Assembly (NCBI GenBank): GCA_035610365.1
Contig: CM069432.1
Span: 172,110,035-172,174,034 of the forward strand
Length of the DNA stretch: 64,000 nucleotides
Source: Aquatica leii
Lineage: Eukaryota; Arthropoda; Insecta; Coleoptera; Lampyridae
Reading direction: 5' to 3'
A program made the position numbers and the translations under genes. This document shows positions 23,101-35,100 of this stretch, in pieces. The notes beneath the pieces are model-generated. The model did not search any database, had not been told where the DNA came from, and was given only the letters and a program-made list of their open reading frames with translations. Position 1 is the stretch's first letter. Every line of letters starts with the position of its first letter.

Positions 23101-26100
23101 GAGATTGTGATTGCTGGCGAGTTTAACGCCAAAAGTCGCCTGAATGGGACTATTACAACAAAGATGCCCGTGGCACTGAACTTACGGAATTTATTTACGC
23201 TAATGACATTACGCTCTTAAACAATCTCCGACATTTATGCGCGGTACGTATAAATCCAACCTTGATCTTAGTTTGGTATACAAATGTAGCGATGTGAATG
23301 CGTATCGCTGAGAAGTTTTAGATTTAGAAACTTTAAGCGACCACAACTACATCAGAATTCAATATAACTATACGCGTAATCTCACAGTGAGATTGTATAT
23401 CACTCACGTCAATTTTGGAATATCAATCAATAAACTTAACAATTTAAAAACCACTTTTCAAGATCTTACTCACAAAGATCATGCTACTGTCAATGCAAAT
23501 TTGGACAACATTATAGCTACCGCTTGCGCATCTGCGATGCCTACTAAGCAAATAGGCAAATCTCACGTTAAACCACTGGTTTGGTGGAACGATAATATTA
23601 AATCGCTGTGGATTGCGTGTGAGTTAGCTAGGAGGTTTCTTCTGAAAACGAAAAAAAAACGTTCTATTTGATAATTTCTATAATATATTCCTGCAAAGGC
23701 GCCCTGAACTTCGTATCGCAATAAAACGTTCAAAAAAATCCTGCTGGCTCGATTTAATTAAAAATATTAACACTAACCCTTGGGGCAATGCTTATAAGAT
23801 AGTGACGAATAAGTTCAAGAAGCCCACTACTATGGAAGAAACAGCAATATTTAGAGCTTTGTTTCCGAGGAACCATGATTACAAATTTGAAAATTTAACA
23901 TTTGACAACAACAATGAATCCATAGAGCACCTGCAGATAGCTGAATTCAGTTCTGCTATTAAGCAGTTGAGGTCTAAAAAATCCACAGGCCCCAATGGCA
24001 TTCCTGTAGAAATCATAAAGGTACTTGGGTGTAGCTTCGAGAATATCTTTTACAACTTTTATAACCACTTATGGATTACTGGTTGTTTTCCGGAAGCCTG
24101 GAAAAACTCCAAAATTATCCTAATAGAGAAAAAAAATTCAAATAAGCCTCGCCCCATCTGTATTCTTAACGCTATCAGTAAGTCTATGAAAAAATAGTAG
24201 CAAATAGAATTACTGCAAACATTAGTCTTTCGGCAAATCAATTTGGATTCATACGCAAAAAAACCTACCGTTAACGCTATTAGGCAAGTTTGGGATGAGG
24301 CATCTTCTGAAAAACATAAAAAGCCATGGGCACGAAATTTGGTTGCTATTATTACAATAGATATTGAAAACGCCTTCAATTCGATAAGATGGACAGATAT
24401 TATAGAAAACGCCAAATCTCGTAAATTGAGTAGTAATATTATAAAAATACTAATCAACTATTTTAAGAACAGAACAGTCACATCCGATAACAACAATACA
24501 TACAAGCTATGTATGGTTGTCTCCCAAGGTTTGGCTTTGGGTCCACTTCTGTGGAATCTCGTCTTTGACGAAGTTTTTTCTCTCAATTACCTTCCAGAAA
24601 TTAAACTTGTTGCTTTTGCAAACGATTTAGCTGTGATCGTGACTGCCCGCGATGAACAAAACCTAATGAACCTTGGAAACCTTGCCCTTCGCCTCATATC
24701 AAACTGGGCTAACAAAAAACACCTTACAATTGCGGCAAATAAAACGGAAGCCTGTATATTAAGTGGTAGGAAAAAATGGAAAGATGTCGTCTTTTCATGT
24801 GATGGACACGACATTTCTCCTCGGGATCAAATAAACTACCTTGGTGTAATTCTCGATACCAAACTTACCTTTGGCCCACACCTTAGAGCTGCCTGGCATA
24901 AAGCTAACAACTGTATTCAACAACTCAGCAGAATATTACCAAGATCAATAGAGATAATGGACTCCCGCAGGATAATAATTGCTCTGGTTGTTGAGTTAAA
25001 ATTTCTTTACGCGTGTCAGGTGTGGGACCCTACTGCCCTAAAAAACCACTTATAAAAAAATGATTTCCCAAATCGATAGAAAGCTGCTTCTTGTAAAATC
25101 CAGAGCAAATAAAACTGTTAGGACCGAGGCCCCTGTTGTCATTTGTAGAACTATCCCAATGACCCTCAAAATTCAGCAAAGAGTGGAGACATTTGGGTTG
25201 CCGCCAAAAGAAGCCGTCCTGATTCGTTCAAAGTTCTTCAAGATATTCCAAGACATCTGGAACAATATCCCTGATACAAATTGGACTAAGTCACTGCTTT
25301 CTAATCTTAATGACTAGTATCGAAAACGCTTTGGGAGTGTAACTACTTTCTAACTCAATGTCTCACCAACCCTGATAACTTCCAGCAGTATTTACACAGG
25401 TTTGGGATTACAGAAGACAGCCTATGTTTGATATGCAAACAGGAAGTTGACACTGCCGAACATACGATGTTCTATATTGTACTAAATGGTCTAACCTCCA
25501 TCAAAAGTTCAACTTCAACTTAACCCGAACAAACTTTATCTCTGCCGCTCTAACCAGCAGCACTAACTGGAATAACACAGTCAACTTTTGCAACGAAATC
25601 ATGGCTGCTAAGTTGCGAGAATGAAAACTTATCAATGGTCTTCTCTAGTGTTGTGTAGTGCAGTTTTGTAATGTGTCATTCATCATGAGCATATTGCTCC
25701 GTCGCCTATTTTTTTTGCTAGTTATACTATATTGTTTTATATACCTTTTAAGTTTTCTTTTCTCTTATAATATGTTAATTTACTTACTTATATTGCAATT
25801 ACTGTTAGCTTTGTTTGTTTAGTATTTCTTTACGTATAAGTACACCTTGATTTAAGTTACTATTTAATTTTTGACATCTGTTCTTTACTATGCCTAATTG
25901 TTCTGCAAGCTAATCTGCATCTTTGCGTTATCTTTTAGTCATGTAAAGTAGCTGCTAGATTTAGTTGTTTCTGGGCTTGTACTTATTTCTTTTTAAGAAT
26001 GATATTGTTTTCTTTTTTATGTTTTTCCGCTGAAATAGCCACTGTGGGCGAGTGTGAAGAATGCTTAGTGGCGATGCCGCACAAACCCTCCGTGGCACAG

Positions 26101-29100
26101 TAGTTTCTAGTTCTTTGTGCTGTCTATATATTCAGTTATGTTTGTTTTTCTTTATTTTTGTTTATGCTCTGCTTTTTCTTTCCTTTAGTTTTGTATATTT
26201 TTTGGCTTAATAAATGTTATTTAAAAAAAAAGTATCCGTTTTATAAACAGAAGTTATTAGCAAACATTATTTTTCGAGTGATTGTAATATATAAAATCGT
26301 GTAAGTGTTTTTCTTAAATATGGTTAGATTTAATTAGTTACATGTAGTTATGAGCGTGTAAATATTTCATTATAAATAAATTAGTATTAATAATAGTTTA
26401 CGTAACAAGAGTCGAAAGTAAGAAATAGCATAACGAACGTTAATGCAACGCGAGGCCGCACGGCCGAGCGTTGCATGTGAGTGAGTTATGCTATGATTCT
26501 TTCGACGAGAGTAATGTACATTATTTTTTGTGTTGCCTTTTATAAAATTACATTATTTTTTGAAAAAATAAAAAAAAATCAACAGAAATATAATGTTGGT
26601 ACTACATTTATTACTAAATCTGTCAAATTTGACATTAACTTTAACATCGTTTTTCTTCAATTTTAACTAAATTTCAAGATTTTTAAAATGATTTTTCCAC
26701 CTGTCGCATACTCGTTCTAATATATTAATGGACTTTGAACACTTAATTTTATGTGGATTCCTAGTTTTCATTTTGCCACCCTAGAGCTTTTTTCGTTCAT
26801 TACGTAACTACACTAACGAACCAATATTGACGTTTGCAATGTTGGCAACACAAAAAATTCTTTACATTGTCAAGTGTGGGGTTCGCGATTTTAGTGTAAA
26901 TATCAGTAATTTATTATCGCTTCCGTAATAAAAAAACATTGATATTATTAAGAATCGATTAATAAAAATATAGAAGAAAATACTAAAAAAATGGAAAGAA
27001 ATTCTAGAGAAATGAAAGAAAAACTGACTGAAAATTTTCAGAAAATAGAAGAAAAATTGTTGGAAAATTTTAGAAGTTTAAAGAAAGGAATACTAATAAG
27101 CATTAAAAAGCAAATAAAGACTATTGAAGTGCAAATACAAGTTAGTATAAAAAAAACTTGAAATAAGAATGTACCAAATGAATTGCCATAGGGAAGGAAG
27201 TTTTACGACCGAAGATTTAATAATGGACCATCGAGAAAAAACACTCACAAGTTTAAACTTGTACCTCCAAATTTTGATCGTAAAGTTTTATGGTCAACCT
27301 ACTACAAGCAGTTTAATAGTGTCCTTACATGGAGAAGTTTTTGGAATTTTGCAGTCTGTTCTTGAGCATCACGTTTAGAAATGAGATATAGATATGCTCA
27401 TCTTCAATAAGTGTACCAAGCTTAAATTAAAAGTCGGGTTCAGAAATTTGCCGAAAGTCTTTAAACGTTCGAGGCTGACATCGCCAGCTTAACGCGGCTT
27501 GCGTATCCTACAACACTAGATACCTTCTTGAAGTAGTTAACTATTCAAACCTTCGTAGACGGCCTCCGAGACAGCGAAACGCTGCAGACTTTGCGGTTAC
27601 CTTGACTGAAAACGTTGGATGACACTTTAGTGCATGCCTTGGAGTTTGAAACATCAAAACAAGTATTGCAACAAAAACTCTCTCTGCTGTGTTGCAGAAG
27701 TACCCTCACAGACACTAGAAATAGTCGAGGAGAGCGCGACAAATACTTCGGGAAAGAAGAGTGACTTTAAACTGCAATGAAATAGGCCATGTACAACGAC
27801 ATCGTACTAAACCTAAGAAGAAGAAAAAAAAGCGCTCGAAAATTTACCACATATTTAAGAAGGAAGTGCAATACTTTAGCCACATCGTATCTAGGGATAG
27901 AGCAAAGGCTGACCAAGACAAAATCCGAGCAGTGCAAGCATGGCCAAGACCAATCCACAAACATGAAGTTTTCTTGGGTTGTGCACCTATTATATATGAT
28001 TTGTACCCAGATTTGCCAATATTGCCAAACCTTTGACGAAATTAACCAAAGAAAGAACAGAATTTAGATGAAATGAAAACTGCAAAAATGTTTTCCATCA
28101 ACTAAAACATGCCTTCGCCGATTTTAAGTTATCCAAAAGTAGAGGGAAAATTTGTTTTGGATACCGACGCAAGCAATCTGGCTATAAGCGCGGTCTTTTT
28201 GCAGGTGCAAGATGGACAATAAAAAGTATGACTTATCTAGAAGACCATGTCCGTCGGAGTGCAACCATTGTTCGCGACTTGAAGAAAAAGTCAAATGTCT
28301 CCGGAGAATTGGTATAGTTGATGACGAGTGGGAACCTGAGCAGTTGCGTTGCGAACTATAAAACGATCCCTAAATAAGACTACTCCTAAATTGAAAAAAA
28401 GCGGCCGACGACCAGCTAGAATGAGGTGAGTGCTTTGGGCAGAAACATCAAAGCGTACTAGGCGCAGTGGGACTCTTTGATAGTAGAAGATGGCCTTCTT
28501 AAGCGATTCATAGAGAGCCGGGTGTCACAATTGTTGAAGCATCTCGACGATGATAGATCAGGAGGACACTTTAGCGTAAAGAAGACATTGGGAAAAGTTC
28601 GAGAAAGCTTTTTTCTTCTAATAACAGATTTCCTACACTTTCACTTCAAGGTTTACACCAAATTTCTTGTTCATGTGGTTTAATCTATATCGGTGAAACT
28701 GGTCGTTCCTTCATCACATGTATTTTAGAACATAATCCTTTTATAAACAAAAAACATATTTCTTCTGCTGTTACCAAATTATTATTTTACTACAGACCAC
28801 AATACAGTCTTTGACGACATTCGTCTATAATAGGAAAGTCCGAGAAAGCACAGAAATCATCAAACATCTCAATAGCTTCAATTGTGAGAGACACGCCCAT
28901 TTTCGAACGTAACCCAACTACAATCGAGCCGCGACGATACTTCTATAAATACAGAGACTTCTTCTTAAGTCATTTCTATCGAGTTTATAATCTCGCTTGG
29001 TTTACAAGTTGTAATGCTTTGTTGTTATATATCGTTTACTTCTTTAAGTCCCTTACAAAAGTGGGCGAAACGTTGGCAACTTCGGTTATAACATTAACAC

Positions 29101-32100
29101 GGTCTAAACCCGTAAGACGTTCTATTCTTAGAATTGCATTTTTTAACAAGAAAACCGACAATCCTTAAACATAGTCAACCTAAAAATCTGAAAATTGTAA
29201 AAAATAATAGGATATTAAAGGTATTATTAAAAACCATCACAAAAAATAAGTTTGAATGAAAACAAAAGAGAAAAATCTGTATTTAATGATACAATTAATA
29301 TATTGTTCTGTTTAAAAATACTAAAATATCTGCGCTTGAAAATTCTGATGTTTAATCATAATGCAATGTTTCTATTCTTTGACAAAAATTGTTACATAAA
29401 ATATACTAATTTTATGGTTAACACCGTTGGTTAACACTTTAATATAATTCACAACTTTTTACTGTACATATACCATTAATTTTTAAAGCACCGCAAACAA
29501 AAAATTATACAATGCAATAATTATGTATGAAGTGTTTTATACAAAATATAAATAACAATAATGCGTCATTTATAAATTGTGACAAACGTTGATAACGATA
29601 TTTTTTGTATTTCAAGATATAGTTATAGAGAAAATACGTTAGCGTTAGATAAAGGCGATAACGTTTTGCTTCGTGGGGATCTTTTAGCAGAAGTTCGTTT
29701 ATTTTTTTTAGTAGTCGCACCTTGATCTGTTTGAAAACATAGGAAAACTTTAGGTTTCTTATAAATTCTGCGAATGGAGTCAAAAAAATATACACAAGTT
29801 TTGAAATTTAAACTGGCAACTAGCTATAGTTAATATTTCAACCTTTTATAAAATACTCTTTTAATTAAAATTTTAAACGAATTTGTACACTGATATCAAC
29901 AGACATTATTTAGTGTAATATAAAGTAAATCAGCTTTTTAATTAACCATAGAAAAAGAGTTTAAAAATTAGCATGTAGAACATCATGGGTCAGTTTATAA
30001 CACAACAAAATTGTTTTTCAGTCTTATGTTTTGAATATTATGATAAAACACCCTTAAAATTTATTTACAAAGATTATACACTTTGTTTGCTAATGTGTCG
30101 AAATAATTACTAAATTTTTTAGTATGGACTGTAAATTTAATTTCTTCAAGATACAGCAGTTTACATGCTTTGCTTTATAAGTTTGCTCTTCTACTACCCT
30201 TGAACGCAGACCCGAATCACACATAGCACGTTTACCTTGAATCACAAAGGCGTGCGCATACAATTTTAAAAAATAATTCTTAACATAAATTCTTAACATA
30301 CCCCCGGACGTTGAAAGGTTCTTTCAAAAAAAATAAAATTAATGCATAGCTTAAATCTAATGTAGATACAAGTCAACAAATATATAACTATTACATTAAA
30401 AAAAACAAAAAAAAACAAATTGAATATCAAAATAAAATAAACTATTCACTCCGGTAACGGACACAGTTGAGAAACACCACGGGTGATAACTTAGAAGTTC
30501 GAACAGTTGCGATTCGAGGTATTCCATCATTGCCAGTTGTAACGGATATGATGCGCCCAAGTTTCCATTTCAGTGTAGGAGAGTTTGCATCCATAACTAA
30601 AACCATGATGCCCGGCAATGCCTTTTGTAAGTTCTCACGCCATTTCCCTCGCCGCTGGAGCTCGCGGAGATACTCCTTCGACCATCTTCTCCAGAACTGT
30701 TCTTGTGCTTGCTGTATCCGCTGATACTTCAAGAGTCTAGATTCCTTTATATGCGTTAAATCTGGATCCGGTAAAGAGATCAGCGGACGACCAATAAGAA
30801 AGTGCACGGGGCAAAGCGGCTGCAAGTCTTCGGGTTAGGAAGAAAGAGGTGTTAGAGGACGGGAATTAAGGATCGCTTCTGTATGAACGAGCAATGTACT
30901 AAGTTCCTCAAACGTTAACAAACATTTATTGATAATTTTTTTTAACAATAATTTACAAGATTTTACTCCTGCTTTCCACACACCCGCCATGTGGGGAGTG
31001 TATGGAGGAATAAATTGCCAATCTATACCATCATTTGCTGTTGTTTCTATGATGCTACATTCATTATTTAACAAAAACTTGCCAAGTTCCTTTAATTCTG
31101 ACCTAGCCCCAACAAAATTTCGACCGTTGTCGGAAAATATTTTGTTTGGTTTACCTCTCCTTGCTACAAAGCGTCGAAAGCACATAATAAACGCACTCGT
31201 TGTCAGATCGCTGACTATCTCTAAATGCAAAGCCTTAGTCGAGAAACACACAAAAAGGCATATATACGATTTTGATGTTTTATATCCGTGCCCCTTTGAC
31301 GTTTTAACAATAATCGGCCCGGCATAATCCACACCTACATTAGTAAATGGGGATGAAGGGGAGACACGTGAAGCTGGGAGATTTCCCATCAACGGATTAA
31401 CAGGTCTAGGAGACATTTTAAAACATCTAACACAATTTCGCACAACTTGTTTGGCCAAGCTGCGCCCTGAAATGGGCCAAAAAGACTGTCGCACAGAAGA
31501 AAGTAGCATTTGTGGACCGACGTGAAAGAGGACAATATGCATTCTTTCAAACACAAGACGAGTGAATTGATGCTTTTGAGGAAGTAATAAAGGATGCTTA
31601 GCAGAGTACGGTAAGTCCGAATTATGAAGACGACCACCAACGCGCAGTAAACCATCCGAGTCTATAAATGGATTGAGGCTTAGAATTTTGCTCTTACTGG
31701 AAAGTGTTTTCCCGCCATAGGCGTCGAGTTCGTGGGTTCGAGCTACTTTTTGAACCCACAATAATTTTTATGTGGGTTCCTAGAACCCACAATAAAAATC
31801 GCCCACGTTGAGATTAATAAATTTTTGTTACCCGACAAACATACATTTTTACAACACTTGTATAATAATATTTCAGAACATTGTACTTTTACAAGGGCTG
31901 TATGATCTAAGAATAAGTTACCATTCCCGAAAAGGTACCGTTGTCAATGGTCAGCCCATCTGTTTCTTATAGCTGTATTCTTTAAAATGCCGCCAATAAG
32001 ACTCAGGCGCGGCTCCAGCAGTTTATTTCGGGGGGGGGGCTTCATCAGTTTAAAGCGGTGGGAGGGGGGGTGCTCATCACATTTTTAAATAATGTATTTA

Positions 32101-35100
32101 ATATAGCGTTAATATAAAATTGAATAACACTTCGTTATGCACCAAGCTTTTACTTGGAAGCGATCAAGCATCATAAATTATACAACTATAAAAAAAGCGA
32201 ATGTATTACATACGAAGTGAGAAAAACTTCAGTATTATTTTCAATGTCCCCCCTTGAAGCCGCGCCTGATAAGACTAATAAAAGAAAAGTGATCGTAACA
32301 AAACTGTTCAATAAAACAATGAAACTCCAAAATTTTTCCTCATCTGGTGACAAGCGAGTACGTATACGCAGTTTTTGATGAAATACGACACGCTAATACA
32401 ATTAATGTAACTTGTAATCTTATACTAGTCGACTTGTTTATAAAAAAATCAAAGGAGTTGTCATTAAATAAATTAAACAACTTCTTTTGATATCTTTATG
32501 GCGTTTTTCTACTCGTTTTCTCTTATAGATTTAGATTTTAGAAACCAGATCATTTTTCTTATCTTAATCACCCACCGACACAAACTAAAACCATTGGATA
32601 ATAAACATTTTGCAGTTTCAAGAAGTAAAGTTATCAGATGTCTGGAGCAATGACGGCTCGTGAGGTCGGGCTTAGGGTGGGCTACATTTTTCAAAAAGCT
32701 TGCACTTAACGTGGACGTTTTCAAATATCATTAAAGTATTATGTAGGTAACTACCAAAATGTTTTAGAGTTAACAAATAGCCGCCGCAAAAGAATAACTA
32801 ATAAGAGATTGAAATTTTACTATGTATAATAGTTTACATAAGGTTTTATGAAAGGGCACTTATTTTTGTGTTGTTCCAAACATTTTGACTAGATTCTCGA
32901 CGCCCTTTTGAATATTGAAGTTGCAAGTGAACGATATTTTTCGATTTTGAGTTATTTTGAATTAGATTTTATGTAAGTACTAAAATGAAGTGTTTATATA
33001 CATGATTTTGTTATTAATATTTGTTTAATATTATTAACTAGTATCACAGTATGGACAAAGTCGTAATTAGAAAAGTAAAACAATCGAGCGCAGTTGACCT
33101 ATGGGTAACGGCATGAGCTTTAACAATTTTCAAAATTGATGACGATAATAACAATGCATCATTAAGCCCGCCATCTAAGTTCATAAAAACAAAACTTAAC
33201 ACTATCAACAACGCATAAGACAAGTAAGTCACAGAGAAAACGTGGTTTTAAAAAAACATGAAAATCCTCGTTCCCTTGGATTGCTTATTATCAAAGTACA
33301 AAACCATACTCTGAATGCGTTAACACCGTTACCGATTATGTATTGTGTAAAATATGCAAGAATGCTTTCGAACAAAAACTGCTTTCGTTTTCAACGCTTT
33401 TACAAATGACCTTCCTATCAATTTCCAAATCGTTTAATTCCAATAAACCTTCTCTTAAAGACGTCCAATGTCTTAGGAGACCAGTGGGCATAGGATCATC
33501 CCACGAAAGTTTTTCGAGCCAAAGTCGTTGTAGCAAGAATTTTACCGTTACTATACAAGGAATCACTAAACCAAGAGGGTCAAATATCTACGATATTTCC
33601 GAACGAATAATTCGTTTAGATACTTTCTGGTTACGCGGTTTGGAAATAGAGAACATAAAAGCATCGAGAGAAAATGCCGAAACTAAACCTAAAGTTTTTG
33701 TGAGTTCATGTGAGAATTCTAGAGCCTTTGGACAATAATCAGTTTCCTTTACAAGTGAAAGTACACCAGTGTGGTTGGCTATCCATTTTCTAAGTTGAAA
33801 ACAAGCTGATGATAGAACAGATGACAATTCAGAACATATAATTTGAGCTTCATGAATAGTGTCTGCGCCAGACAAAACATCATCTACATAAAAGTCGTTT
33901 ATAATAATTCTAGAAATATGAGGTAGCAAAGATGAACAATCTTTACCTAGTTGTGTCAAACACCTAATAGCAAGATAGGAAGCAGCGGCGGTGCCATAGG
34001 TCACCGTATTCAATTTATATTCCTTTATTTCATTTGAAGGGGACGAACGCCAGAGCACTTTCTGTAACGATCGTTGATGTGGAGCTATCAATACCTGCCG
34101 ATACATCTTTTCTATATCGGCCGAAAACGCGTACTGATATTTGCGAAATCGTAACAAAATTGAGAAAAGGTCCTGTTGGATTGTAGGGCCAATCATTTGC
34201 AAAGAGTTAAGAGAATATCCAGATGATGACACCGATGATCCGTTAAAGACAACTCGAAGCTTTGTCGAAATGCTCTCCTCTTTCAAGACACCATGGTGGG
34301 GAAGATAATAAGACACCTGATCAGAATCAGGACCCGAAACAGACATATGCCCTAAAGATTCATATTCCGTCATAAATGAAACATACATATGGAGAAGCCT
34401 TTCGTTAGCTTGCAAACGTTTTTCTAAAGATAACAATCGGTTTTCAGCTACGCTACGAGATTCGCCTAATTTGGAGGCACTTATCTTTAAAGGAATAGAT
34501 ACCACAAAACGTCCTTTGGAGTTACGCGTTGTGCTGTTGTTAAAGTGTATTTCGCAGTCACGCTCTTCGGAAGTTAAGGGTTTATCTAAAAGACCGTTTT
34601 CTATTTCCCAAAACTTAGTAACTTGACTCAATAATCGTGACTCGACTGACGAAGTGCTAAGATTACATTGGATTGCATTATTGGTTCCAAGAGTAATAGG
34701 ACCACAAACCACCCAGCCAAGATGCGTTTTCTGTAAAACGGGTAGATTGGGACCGAGACTAACTTGGTCAGTGTCTAATATTGACCAAAACCAATCAGCG
34801 CCTATTAACAAATTTATTTTTCCAGGTTTGTAGAATTCAGAATCAGCCAATTGAACATGATTTGGAATTTCCAAAAGAGAGGGATTAATTTTGAAGTTAG
34901 GTGTAACTCCCGTAATATTATTAATCACTAAACATGAGAGAGATATTCTAAATGCGCTATGACAAGATTCTATGTCTAACAAACATGTCGTTACAGTTTT
35001 GGAGCGAGTTTGACCTATACCTACAACCGAAACGTTCGCGTCCAGTAAGTCTAATTGTAAGATGTCCCGAAGATGAGTACTAATAAACGAAGATTGACTG

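Larger units (their letters stand above)
21784..26231 (+). mobile_element. R1-like non-LTR retrotransposon (LINE), 5'-truncated
   Basis: A 15-bp target duplication, AAGTATCCGTTTTAT, flanks the element (21769-21783 and about 26230-26244). It ends with AATAAATG and an A-run. It holds the end of ORF1 with three CCHC knuckles and an ORF2 with endonuclease, reverse transcriptase and a C-terminal CCHC. ORF1 begins mid-domain right after the duplication, so the 5' end is probably missing, as is common with target-primed insertion. It lies in sense orientation inside intron 1. Frameshifts and stops make it inactive. Confidence 0.9.

Noticed and set aside
31722..31750. GGTTCGAGCT as a tRNA B box
   Set aside because: No A box or cloverleaf stems can be drawn around it; the repeat GAACCCACAATAA explains the sequence better.
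33044..33232. Minus-strand 62-codon frame as a gene
   Set aside because: The plus strand reads into a hAT-like zinc-finger start, and the minus frame is its shadow.
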